Assembly (NCBI GenBank): GCA_900547125.1 | Contig: URFU01000079.1 | Location: 1 to 10,618 of the forward strand | Direction of reading: 5' to 3' | From: an uncultured Collinsella sp. | GTDB lineage: Bacteria > Actinomycetota > Coriobacteriia > Coriobacteriales > Coriobacteriaceae | DNA: 10,618 nt | Shown here: piece by piece, positions 1 through 7,766 of the stretch | Layout: each line of letters opens with the position of its first letter | Numbering within the stretch: position 1 is the stretch's first letter | Notes under the pieces: model-generated | Told to the model about the DNA's origin: nothing | What the model saw: only the letters and a program-made list of their open reading frames with translations | Databases searched by the model: none | Made by a program: the position numbers and the translations under genes

Positions 1-44
1 TGTGCATTACTTTCTCGGTTACAACTTGCATTGGCGTGTTCCAT
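1..44 (-). other. Left edge, possible start of the next operon gene
   Basis: Downstream of the TGA at 57-59 two frames with ATG starts (44 and 31) stay open to the window edge. The one at 31 would begin MQVVTEKVMH and the other MEHANASCNR. Neither has a convincing Shine-Dalgarno, and the stretch is too short to recognise. No terminator-like hairpin with a U-run is visible here, so the operon probably continues. Confidence 0.25.
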
Positions 45-56
45 CTTGTTGATCGA

Positions 57-575
57 TCATTTGCGCAGGCGAGTCTCGACGTAGGCACGCTTCTCGTCGC
101 AGGACATATGCTTGGTCATAAGTAATTCATTTGCGTGCTTGTCGCGATACTCCTCTACCGTACAGATAGGGCGGGCCGGGATGCCAGCGACCACAGTGCC
201 GTCAGGGACGTCGTGAGTGACGACAGCGCATGCCCCGACGATGCAGTCACGGCCGATGGTGACCCCCGGCAGAATCATGGCGTTAATACCGATGTGACAG
301 TTGTCGCCGATGGTCACGCGGCCAAACAGATCGCAGTCCGCAAGCTCAGGGTACCTATGGCGCAGCACCCAGCTGCCTCCATCGTGGGTAGTTATCTTAA
401 CGCCCCCCGTTATGCGAACGTTGTCCCCGATGGAGACGAGCCATGGCTCGGAGCCCAGTTCATAACCATTGAGAATCTCGCATCCCTCCCCGATGGTGAG
501 GCCGCGCTTCTTGAGAATGGCGAGCTTCTTATCGGCGGGGGTGAGTTTCCATTTCAGCGTGGATAGCAATCCCAT
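57..575 (-). CDS. Left-handed beta-helix O-acetyltransferase with helical C-terminal extension
   Basis: A 172-residue hexapeptide-repeat acetyltransferase, cytoplasmic. An N-terminal helix (residues 5-24) precedes turns such as LTIGEGCEI (26-34), VSIGDNVRITGG (47-58), VTIGDNCHIGINAMILPGVTIG (87-108, in which Gly, Asn and Ile recur each six residues) and the closing GIPAR (131-135). THDGG (63-67) carries the probable catalytic His64. A charged helix of about 35 residues follows the helix domain. The ATG has AAAGGGA 6 nt upstream and lies 13 nt after the acyltransferase stop, the largest gap in the operon. A 6-G run occurs at 403-408 and the frame is intact. It is the third acyltransferase of the locus; the acceptor is unknown, and a serine or maltose acetyltransferase role is unlikely in this setting. 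Confidence 0.9.
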   Translation of the reverse strand: MGLLSTLKWKLTPADKKLAILKKRGLTIGEGCEILNGYELGSEPWLVSIGDNVRITGGVKITTHDGGSWVLRHRYPELADCDLFGRVTIGDNCHIGINAMILPGVTIGRDCIVGACAVVTHDVPDGTVVAGIPARPICTVEEYRDKHANELLMTKHMSCDEKRAYVETRLRK

Positions 576-588
576 ATCACATCCCTTT

Positions 589-1579
589 CTATACAGCTGC
601 TCTTCTCGCAGGGATCATAGCGACTAGGTGCTTGAGCGGCATCTCAAGTGCATGGTGCAAAAGCAACGCGCCGACTATCGATATCACGGTAACAAGGAGG
701 TAATCCACAATTCCCGCCCACCCAAAGGCGTCACGCATGAGAGCCAGGACATAGATATTCAGCAGATAGGACTCCAGACTGGCCTTGCCGAGCAATTCGA
801 GGAAGCGCTCAAAGGGAAGCCTTTGCGGAGCAGAAACCCAGAAAGCAATAACAAGGGCGGGAATGAAGGACGTGCACCCCGTGTTCCTAGAGAGGAACCA
901 GCCGAGCAATGCGAGAACGCTCCCAAGTGCAGCGGCTTTGACAGATACCCCCCCGAGACTTTCCGGATATCAAGCGGTCGGCGAGTAAATAGCCCGTGAA
1001 GAAGGACGGGATCCGCTGGAAGACATTCGCGACGTTGAGCGCGAGGCCGGCATCCGTAAAGGCGGCCTTCAGGAATAGCGCGACGGCGGCACTCAGAACG
1101 GCCGACACTATGCAGTCGACAGGCGCGCCAAGGCGTCGGCAGAAGCCTTCCAACAGTGGGACCAAGAGGTAAAGCGGCACGAGCATGGCCACATACCAAG
1201 CCCCCCGGTGGAACAGCCAATACGACAGCGTAGAGACGTCGAGCACGAACAACCCCCAGTCGCCCTGCTTGGCAACGAGGAGGTCAGAAGCAAAATAGAA
1301 CGGGACGGCGAGTACGAGGTACGGAACGCCCACCCTGACGAGCCTCTTCCAATAAAATTCGCGGGCGATGGGGCACTTAGCCATGGAGTGGCATATGCCG
1401 AAGCCGCTCACGAGCAGGAAGACGTCAACGCCCCAGTTTGCGTAGGTGAAAAACGCACCGAAGGTGCCCAGGTCGGCGTAGGAGTACACGTGGGCAAAAT
1501 AGATCATGAGGGCCGCTATGCCCATAACCAAAGTCCGCCTCTCGCGGAGGCGCTGGATACTGAACTCGAGTACCGTCAT
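589..1579 (-). pseudogene. Membrane O-acyltransferase (Acyl_transf_3/OafA family), frameshifted at a 7-G tract
   Basis: Two frames together encode one polytopic acyltransferase. The first part, from ATG 1579 (overlapping the previous stop as ATGA; GTG 1588 is an alternative), has the probable catalytic His30 in FAHVYSY, WGVDVFLLVSGF (49-60) and FYWKRLVRVGVPYLV. It runs out of frame at residue about 209 and stops at 887 after 230 residues. The remainder (to TAG at 589) continues in the +1 frame with VKAAALGSVLALLGWFL and further membrane segments. Removing one G from the seven at 948-954 joins both into a 329-residue protein of normal family length. The product would acylate the polysaccharide from or across the membrane. 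This may be a phase-off state, a true mutation, a site of slippage during expression, or a sequencing error. Confidence 0.88.
948..954 (-). repeat. 7-G homopolymer tract at the frameshift (C7 on the + strand)
   Basis: Seven uninterrupted G on the coding strand. With six, AAG TCT CGG GGG GTA TCT continues into the downstream membrane segments. With seven the frame runs to a stop 59 nt beyond the tract, at 887-889. The tract is thus precisely the site of the break. Confidence 0.93.
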
Positions 1580-2787
1580 CGGCTGCACGCCCCCCGCAAA
1601 GACCCCAAGAACTCAGTCATCTGCACCACGTAATTCTCGGGCTGGAAGAGCTCCTTGGATTTAGCAAGCGTGGCGCGCTTCATATCGATCAATTCGTCGT
1701 CTGACATGCAGCAGGCGCTCCTGACGCCCTCGGCGAGCGAGGCTAGTTTGAGGTCGGGAACGACGATGCCGTCGACGCCGGGCGAGAGCGCGAGATCGGC
1801 GCCGCCTACGGCATTACAAAGCATGGGCACTCCGTTGGACATGCATTCCGCGAATTTGGTGGAGAAGCCAGCGCGGGCGTAGAGCGCGGGCTGCCGGAAC
1901 AGGATGCCGAAGTCCGCCCTTCGGAGCATCTCAATGACGGCAGCATGCGGGAGCCTGCCGTGGAACCTGACTGCAGCGCCCGCTCCACGGCCGTGCAGTA
2001 GGATCTCGCCCTCCCTCTGGCTCAGGCCCACAACGTCGAGCTCTGGCTCAGTCTCAAAGGACCCTGCGCAGGAGGCCATGGCCTCAACGAAGCAGTCGAT
2101 GTAGTCCTTGCCTGCGGGAGACCCTGCGTAAAAGAAGCGGGTTGATTTCCTCTTGGCGAACTCGAGTGGCGGAACTTCGTCTAGTGCGTCGCCCGAGCGG
2201 TTGAGCGGCGGGAGAAACATAACGCGTGGGGCGCCCTGGGCCTTTTTGAGTTCCTCGAAGTGCTCCTTGAAGAAGGGAGATATAGCTAGCACCCCATCGA
2301 CCGATTCGTCGGCGTCGGTGACGCGTCTCTCCCGCGACTTGGCTACGATCCATTTGGCGAGGTCGCCGTCGAAGTGAGTCTCGAACCAGTCAGTCTCGTC
2401 GACGAGGACCGGTACGCCCGCGCTGCGGCACACACGCTCAATGGCCTTGGCGAGGCGGTTCTGGATTGCGTAGTAGATGACGACAGCGGGATTTACGCGG
2501 GCCATGGCCTCCTTGAAGGCGGGGATGCTCACACGCGATACAAGACGCTCGGCGTACTTCGCGGCCAGCTGGCGACCGCTGAGGGTCAGACCCTTGGGAA
2601 ACTCGACTGGGTAGTCGAATTCCTCGACGAGGGCAGGCAGCTTCGGGTCAGCTATGCCTGCAACCATGAAATGGGATTCGTAGCCGCACATGGAGAGAAG
2701 ATCGGCGATGGCGAAGGCATGCTTGGTGGGTGCATTGCTGCCAGGAATGCCTTGGACAACGTAGAGGATGCGGTTGCTACTGCTCAA
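1576..2787 (-). CDS. GT4-like glycosyltransferase with TTG start and non-canonical E-x7-E
   Basis: A 403-residue GT-B-type transferase. The start is TTG, chosen because of AAGGAG 7 nt upstream and because the protein then opens with RILYVVQGIPGS, a normal first Rossmann strand and loop. Other landmarks are VVIYYAIQNR (102-111), VDETDWFETHFD (129-140), a second-domain start FFYAGSPAGKDYID (218-231), VRFHGRLPH and RAGFSTKFAE (305-314). In that last block the second Glu (314) is kept, but the first Glu of E-x7-E is replaced by Ala306. The STKFxE pattern occurs in a recognisable GT4 subgroup, so this need not mean loss of activity. The stop overlaps the next gene's start as ATGA. Donor unknown. 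Confidence 0.88.
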   Translation of the reverse strand: MSSSNRILYVVQGIPGSNAPTKHAFAIADLLSMCGYESHFMVAGIADPKLPALVEEFDYPVEFPKGLTLSGRQLAAKYAERLVSRVSIPAFKEAMARVNPAVVIYYAIQNRLAKAIERVCRSAGVPVLVDETDWFETHFDGDLAKWIVAKSRERRVTDADESVDGVLAISPFFKEHFEELKKAQGAPRVMFLPPLNRSGDALDEVPPLEFAKRKSTRFFYAGSPAGKDYIDCFVEAMASCAGSFETEPELDVVGLSQREGEILLHGRGAGAAVRFHGRLPHAAVIEMLRRADFGILFRQPALYARAGFSTKFAECMSNGVPMLCNAVGGADLALSPGVDGIVVPDLKLASLAEGVRSACCMSDDELIDMKRATLAKSKELFQPENYVVQMTEFLGSLRGACSR

Positions 2788-4093
2788 TGGCCGACTCCTT
2801 CGCTAGCTTTCTGTTGAGGTAGACCGGGTATACGACCGAGGAGCTGAGCATAGTAACGATGGTGCCAAGCAGGACGCCTGAGCTCGACCCGAGCATGTTT
2901 GCAAACAGGTACGAAAGCGGAATGTTCGCAATCGCCTGTCCCACGGCCAGCGCCATCATCATCTTCATGCACGCCATACCGTTTGACACCTGCGACCAGA
3001 TGGCGTTCCAGCTGTACACCAGGCAATATGCGAACATGAGCCAGACAAGGTCAGTCGAGGTATCGAGGTGTTGCCCTAGCCAAATGTCCGTGATGGGCGT
3101 GTAGGCAAGGGCGAGCACGAGGCAGCAGGCCGCGGGCAAGGCGAGCAACTTTTCCATGTGCCGAACGTTGCCTTTGATGCCCGAAACGTCACCCCGCGCA
3201 TAGCGCGCCGTTATGGAGGACCAGTACGGCGAAATCATGGTAGCGTACAGGCTGACGGGGACGGTAAACAGTTTGAAGGCAGTGGCGTACGGCGTGACCG
3301 CCTCGGGCCCGAAGATGTTGGAGACTATGACATTATCAGTGCTCGAGAGGACCAGTGATGCCATCTGGATGATGAAGAACTGGACACCGAGCCCGGTGAC
3401 ATCCCTAGCCATGCTCTTGTCGTACGCCATCGGGGTCGGCACCCAGGGGCGACGCTTCCTGAAGAAGGCAAACGTGAACGCAAGCTCGATAACGAGTGCA
3501 GAGATGCCGTAGGCAATGGCAACCGACATGAGCCTGTCGGAGTCAAAAAAGCCGAGCGTGAGGACGCTCATGAGCATGCACGCCTGCTGGGCCACGCCGA
3601 GCAGGCTAACGAAGTGCGCCTCTTGCACCGCAAAGAAGAGGCTTTTGCAGATGGAGAACACGAAGCCGATACACATGAGCGCGAAGCTGACTGCTATAAC
3701 GGGTTCGGCGTTGCCGTAGAGTGGCTCAGGAATGTTGAGTAACGCGTTCCAGTCGATGAACTGGAAAACGATGAGCGCCACAGTCATTACGCCCAGGACG
3801 ACGATACTCAGCAGCACGTAGGCGCTTGATATGAGGGACTTGACCTCGGAATCATCGGCATCCTTGGCCAGGGCGGCGCTGAGTTTGTTGCGCAGACCGT
3901 TGCCGATGCCGATATCGAAATAGTTTACCCAGGAGATTACATTCAGAACCGTTGCCCAGATGCCATAGAGACCGGTGCCCAAGTAGCCCAAGATGACAGG
4001 CACGTACAACATACTCAGCACCATGCTCGCAGCCTTGTAGAAGGCGAGCAGCATACTGTTCTTCTTGAGGTTCTTCTCGGAATAATCCGCCAT
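2777..4093 (-). CDS. wzx: Polysaccharide flippase Wzx (MATE/MOP superfamily)
   Basis: A 438-residue polytopic membrane protein that would move the lipid-linked repeat unit across the cytoplasmic membrane. It is hydrophobic throughout, with about twelve predicted spans. The N-terminal region has the characteristic VPVILGYLGTGLYGIW (31-46) and WVNYFDIGIGNGLRNKL (55-71) patterns of Wzx/RfbX proteins. Length is normal for the family. The ATG follows the preceding glycosyltransferase stop by 4 nt; the Shine-Dalgarno is weak. Its last codons contain the strong ribosome site of the next gene, and the two genes overlap by 11 nt. Teichoic or teichuronic export of the same superfamily is possible, but the adjacent polymerase favours Wzx. 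Confidence 0.92.
   Translation of the reverse strand: MADYSEKNLKKNSMLLAFYKAASMVLSMLYVPVILGYLGTGLYGIWATVLNVISWVNYFDIGIGNGLRNKLSAALAKDADDSEVKSLISSAYVLLSIVVLGVMTVALIVFQFIDWNALLNIPEPLYGNAEPVIAVSFALMCIGFVFSICKSLFFAVQEAHFVSLLGVAQQACMLMSVLTLGFFDSDRLMSVAIAYGISALVIELAFTFAFFRKRRPWVPTPMAYDKSMARDVTGLGVQFFIIQMASLVLSSTDNVIVSNIFGPEAVTPYATAFKLFTVPVSLYATMISPYWSSITARYARGDVSGIKGNVRHMEKLLALPAACCLVLALAYTPITDIWLGQHLDTSTDLVWLMFAYCLVYSWNAIWSQVSNGMACMKMMMALAVGQAIANIPLSYLFANMLGSSSGVLLGTIVTMLSSSVVYPVYLNRKLAKESAIEQ
2795..2800 (-). promoter_or_regulatory. Shine-Dalgarno for a TTG start inside wzx
   Basis: AAGGAG lies 7 nt before the TTG at 2787, within the last codons of the flippase. No ATG or GTG in that frame is as well placed, so this site supports a rare TTG start and an 11-nt overlap. 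Confidence 0.8.
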
Positions 4094-4097
4094 ACAG

Positions 4098-5366
4098 CTA
4101 GTTCCAGACGCTATGGGCCGCGATGCGGGTATATGCCCCGAGCAACGCTTTCCGGTTTGCAGTTCTTGAGTGGTTTATGTTGGCCCTTTCCCTGCCCGCA
4201 TCACCGAGCTCGCGAGCGAGTAATTCGTCCGTGAGGACACGGATGAGGGCGTCCGATATAAGCTCGGTCTCGTTGAAGGGCACGAGCAGGGCCTCCTTGC
4301 CGTGCTCCGCGATGTCGGGCACACCGCCCACGAATGTAGCGACGCAGGGCAACCCCATCATCATGGCCTCACCCATGGAGTTAGGGGAGTTCTCTATCGC
4401 AGAGGTGGACACAAAGGCAGAGCAGAGCGCCATCTGGGCGATGACCTCGGCGGGGCCGAGCGAACCCACGAACTCGAAACGGTCGCGAACGCCAAGTTCA
4501 TCCATCTTTCTCGCCAGATACCGATCGTAGGAGGAACCTCTCAAGGGGTCTGTGCGAAGGCCAGAAGAGCCTGCGACGACGACTTGCACGTCGGGCACCC
4601 GCCGCGCGACGGCGGGCAGGGCCTCGACGAGGCGGTACATGGCTTTGATGGGCTTGGAGCCCTGACTGAAGTAGAGCCTATGCGATGACGCGTCCCTCGT
4701 CGGAGAGGCTTCATAGAACTCGGGCCGAAGGCTTTCCCCGACGTGGTGGTACTCGATATCGGGGTTCACAAGCCGACAGCAGCCCTCATCCCACCTCGTG
4801 CGCCCAATGATATGGTGAACCAACGCGATAAGGCGCTCCTCACTTTGGCCCCGCCTCTGGTAGCTCTCGCGCTGCTCATAAAGGGAGCAGCGATTCTTGA
4901 GTTCAGAGAGCGTCCTGCGCTTGAGCCAGGTATCCGGGAAACCGACCATGAACTGGCGGCTGATAATGGATACGAGACCCTGGATCGAGACGACTGTTCT
5001 GTCTAGAAGGCCGCAGTCTCTAGCGGCTTGGGCCATGAGCTCGCCGAACTCATTCTCCGAGCCGAAGATGTGAACGACGTCGGGCTTGGTCGATGCAAGG
5101 ACTTCGGTGAACAGCCCTTTGGCGGCATCGCGTTCGCGGAAGTCTCCCTTTGACCAGAAAAAGCCGTGGGCCTCGAAACCGGCACCTGAAGACCGCTCCA
5201 CCCTTGGCTCGGCTTTCTGAGGATAGAAGATGATGAGCTCATGCTCACCGACAGACATCACGTCGGCGAAGGCGCCGTCGAGCCACCCGCTATTTACCGA
5301 TCCGCTACGCCCAAGCGCCTCGCGTATCGCGCGCACCGGCGCGTTGCACAGCCACGCTATCCTCAT
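4098..5366 (-). CDS. GT4-family glycosyltransferase
   Basis: A 422-residue GT-B transferase. MRIAWLCNAP at the N-terminus is a familiar GT4 opening and supports the ATG at 5366, even though it lies 62 nt inside the polymerase gene. AAGGGGG about 10 nt upstream is a usable ribosome site. Later landmarks are DVVHIFGSENEF (96-107), a Gly-rich VVVAGSSGLR (262-271), FEFVGSLGP (297-305) and the E-x7-E motif ENSPNSMGE (Glu325, Glu333), followed by VGGVPDI. The protein is somewhat longer than its GT4 neighbours because of an Arg-rich stretch around residues 149-180. It ends 4 nt before the flippase start. Donor, acceptor and linkage are unknown. Confidence 0.92.
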   Translation of the reverse strand: MRIAWLCNAPVRAIREALGRSGSVNSGWLDGAFADVMSVGEHELIIFYPQKAEPRVERSSGAGFEAHGFFWSKGDFRERDAAKGLFTEVLASTKPDVVHIFGSENEFGELMAQAARDCGLLDRTVVSIQGLVSIISRQFMVGFPDTWLKRRTLSELKNRCSLYEQRESYQRRGQSEERLIALVHHIIGRTRWDEGCCRLVNPDIEYHHVGESLRPEFYEASPTRDASSHRLYFSQGSKPIKAMYRLVEALPAVARRVPDVQVVVAGSSGLRTDPLRGSSYDRYLARKMDELGVRDRFEFVGSLGPAEVIAQMALCSAFVSTSAIENSPNSMGEAMMMGLPCVATFVGGVPDIAEHGKEALLVPFNETELISDALIRVLTDELLARELGDAGRERANINHSRTANRKALLGAYTRIAAHSVWN

Positions 5367-6669
5367 CGGCAGTCACCCCCTTCTCGTTGCACAGGGCGAG
5401 ATAGACAGAGATGGACACGAGCAGCGGCGTCAGTACGAGCGACTGTGAAACCGCGAAGTTGAAGTACAGGAACAGATAACTGCAGACGGCGGCGGCGCCA
5501 ATACGCGAGCTAAATACGGGAGCCAAAAGCCAGTAGAGGTACGCGAGGGCGAACGGGAAGCCCAATGCGGCCGTGGTGGTAAACAACCCGGCGCCTACCG
5601 ACAGCGCGCCCTTGTATGCCTGGACCTCGTCGAATCCGACTCCGAAGGGGTGCTGCGACAAGAGCTCTAGTGACGCCACGTCCGAGTCGATTCTCACAGC
5701 GCCGTTGCCCTGGTTTACGCTGAAGGAGCCCTCGGAGCTGAAGAGCTTGCTGAATACGGACTCAACGAGGATGGATGCGTCGCCGCGCACGTAGTAATCG
5801 CACACCAACGCCATAAGGCCCAACGACACCAAAAGAATCAGATATTGCTTGAAACCACCCTTCGCCGAGGCTTTTCGTCTGCGCAGGTCACCGGAGGGGA
5901 GGATGAAATAGAACGCAAGCATGGCAAGCAAAGAAATAAATCCGGTCGTAGATCCGCAGGTAACGATGCCGAGGAGGATGACCAGTGCAGAGACGGCACG
6001 CTCCTTGGGGCTGACGCTCATCCGCTCGTGCATGAACACGACGCAGAAGAGGGCCGCTGTGAGGACCCCTTGGAAGACGCCAGGCTCGGTGAAGATGCCA
6101 ATGTTGCGCGTTTCGCCTTCGCGAACGCAGCACAGGAAAAGGCCCTTGGTGTGGAAGTTCACGGAATCCGCCGCCGCCATGCTGTAATAGGTGCCTTGCG
6201 ACTCGAACTCGTAGAAGGGCAGCCTGTAGTACAGGCCGGGGACTGCGAGACGGGCAAAGTAGAGTACCAGGCTCACCGCCGTGAGGAAGCACACAATCCG
6301 GAGCATGCGCTTGAGGAAGTCCGCCGGCGATACCTTGATGGCGAAGACGATGAGGCCAATGGTCAGTGCATATCGGGTAAATACTGAGATGCCCGCACCG
6401 CCAGCCGTGATCCTTACCAACATGGACATCACGAGGACGCTCGTTACAAACGCCACATCGCGGAAGTGCCAGTACTTGGGGACGAGAAGCGCGATTGCTA
6501 TGACGAATACAGCGAGGTAGTTGACGTAGGGCTCGATGAAGTATGACATGAGATACGAGTTGCCCGTGAGTAGCACGCAGTAGCAGAGCAAGTACTGAAT
6601 AACCGCCCGCTTGCGGCCACCTTCCTTGACAGGAGACGCTGCCGGGACATTGAAGAGTTTATTGTACAT
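5305..6669 (-). CDS. wzy: Polysaccharide polymerase Wzy (O-antigen polymerase-like membrane protein)
   Basis: A 454-residue polytopic membrane protein that would join lipid-linked repeat units on the outer face of the membrane. Hydrophobic segments lie near residues 24-44, 49-64, 71-86, 97-113, 120-143, 199-213, 225-256, 273-290, 360-387 and 392-426. The loop motif RNIGIFTEPGVFQ (188-200), the STTGF segment (240-244) and a large external loop with GNGAVR and HPFGVGF (321-346) match the R-G-EP and R-hP-G patterns of Wzy/ligase-like proteins. It lies between glycosyltransferases and near a Wzx, as expected. ATG is 5 nt after the previous stop with no good Shine-Dalgarno. The last 20 codons overlap the next gene by 62 nt and encode a hydrophilic tail. 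A ligase is the alternative but fits the context less well. Confidence 0.88.
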   Translation of the reverse strand: MYNKLFNVPAASPVKEGGRKRAVIQYLLCYCVLLTGNSYLMSYFIEPYVNYLAVFVIAIALLVPKYWHFRDVAFVTSVLVMSMLVRITAGGAGISVFTRYALTIGLIVFAIKVSPADFLKRMLRIVCFLTAVSLVLYFARLAVPGLYYRLPFYEFESQGTYYSMAAADSVNFHTKGLFLCCVREGETRNIGIFTEPGVFQGVLTAALFCVVFMHERMSVSPKERAVSALVILLGIVTCGSTTGFISLLAMLAFYFILPSGDLRRRKASAKGGFKQYLILLVSLGLMALVCDYYVRGDASILVESVFSKLFSSEGSFSVNQGNGAVRIDSDVASLELLSQHPFGVGFDEVQAYKGALSVGAGLFTTTAALGFPFALAYLYWLLAPVFSSRIGAAAVCSYLFLYFNFAVSQSLVLTPLLVSISVYLALCNEKGVTADEDSVAVQRAGARDTRGAWA

Positions 6670-6674
6670 AATGG

Positions 6675-7763
6675 CTATGAGATCAGCCTCCGCCAGGAGT
6701 TTCCGATGTTTTCGAGCGAGAGCTCGTCGCGGAGCATTCGGGCCCGAGTCGAAATGGTTTGCGCAAATTCGAGGTCATCAACAATCCGGTCAAATGAGCG
6801 CGCCTCGGCAGCAAGATCGTCGACGTCGACGAGCAAGCCGTTTACACCGTCTTCGATGACCGTCTCGGCTCCGCCTCCGAGACAACGGGTGCAGACCGTG
6901 GGTACGCCCATAGCAAGCGCCTCGAGCATGGAGTTCGACAGTCCTTCGAAACGCGAGGACAGGACGAAGGCCGCCGCAGTTCGCACGTGCTCGAGGGCGT
7001 CTGGACTGAAGCCCTCAAAGACTACGGATTCTGCGACACCGAGATCGTTCGCGAGCTGCTTGAGTTCGGCTTCCAAGCTTCCCTTGCCGAAAACCTCAAG
7101 CGTGAAGTCAGGATGGGACTTATGGAACTCCGCGAACGCTCTGATTGTCATGCCGTGGTTCTTCTGCTCCTCCAAGCGCCCTGAGGTCACGATGGCCTTG
7201 CGCCTGGGCCCCTCGAAGGGCTCGGGGACAGAGCCGGATATGGGGTTCAGGATGACCGTGCCCTTTTCCTGTAGGGATCGTGGGAACAAATCCTTCTGGG
7301 ACTGCGTCTGGAAAACGATAGCCGCTGCCTTGTGATAGAGCACATCACGAACGCCGGGAAGTGCAACGTTGCCCGGGAAGTCGAAACGCGGGTCGTTACG
7401 GACTGATACGACGACTTTATTGGGCAAGCCTGTTGATGCCATGAGCGTGTACATGTTCTGATGCGGCAGAAAAGAGATGAAGGTCGCCTTAGGGTTGGCC
7501 TTCATGGTGCAACGTATGTAACGAATCTGCTGCAGGGGCTTGACCGAGGGACTAGCAAATCGTGAAATTACCTCGACTCCTTTTGGAATGTCGTAATCAA
7601 TGAGCGGGCTCTTTGTTAGCAGGTACGTAAACTTAAAGCCATGAGCAACGAAGTACGACGCGAGCGCAAGCGAGACACGCTCGGCCCCGCCACCCATAAG
7701 GGAAGGGTGAACAAAAACAATATGCCCAGCTTCATTTGTTAACTTCTTTGAATTCAATTTCAT
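6675..7763 (-). CDS. GT4-family glycosyltransferase
   Basis: A 362-residue GT-B transferase, cytoplasmic and membrane-associated by role. The N-terminal domain carries MGGGAERVSLALA (23-35), typical of GT4 enzymes including the PglH/PglJ-like N-acetylgalactosaminyltransferases. The C-terminal domain has SGRLEEQKN (194-202), VFGKGSLEAEL (224-234) and the E-x7-E motif EGLSNSMLE (Glu273, Glu281), then LGGGAETVI and GVNGLLV. The ATG lies 3 nt after the previous stop. Its only Shine-Dalgarno-like bases (AGAGG) touch the start codon, so translation is probably coupled to the gene upstream; a TTG at codon 3 is a possible alternative. Domains look complete. The similarity to PglH/PglJ is general and does not fix the donor. 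Confidence 0.92.
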   Translation of the reverse strand: MKLNSKKLTNEAGHIVFVHPSLMGGGAERVSLALASYFVAHGFKFTYLLTKSPLIDYDIPKGVEVISRFASPSVKPLQQIRYIRCTMKANPKATFISFLPHQNMYTLMASTGLPNKVVVSVRNDPRFDFPGNVALPGVRDVLYHKAAAIVFQTQSQKDLFPRSLQEKGTVILNPISGSVPEPFEGPRRKAIVTSGRLEEQKNHGMTIRAFAEFHKSHPDFTLEVFGKGSLEAELKQLANDLGVAESVVFEGFSPDALEHVRTAAAFVLSSRFEGLSNSMLEALAMGVPTVCTRCLGGGAETVIEDGVNGLLVDVDDLAAEARSFDRIVDDLEFAQTISTRARMLRDELSLENIGNSWRRLIS

Positions 7764-7766
7764 CCT

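Noticed and set aside
50..59. 10-bp palindrome TGATCGATCA at the stop codon of the last gene
   Set aside because: Too short, with no U-run or stem extension, to call a terminator or binding site.
6817..6832. 16-bp perfect palindrome of TCGTCGACGTCGACGA
   Set aside because: It encodes a Val-Asp-Val-Asp-Asp run; alternating GTC and GAC codons are palindromic by themselves, so no special site is needed.
6706..7335. Open frame of 209 codons on the + strand, and similar + strand frames at 135-566, 1208-1633 and 5845-6387
   Set aside because: All lie opposite well-supported genes, have biased low-complexity composition and show no recognisable domain.
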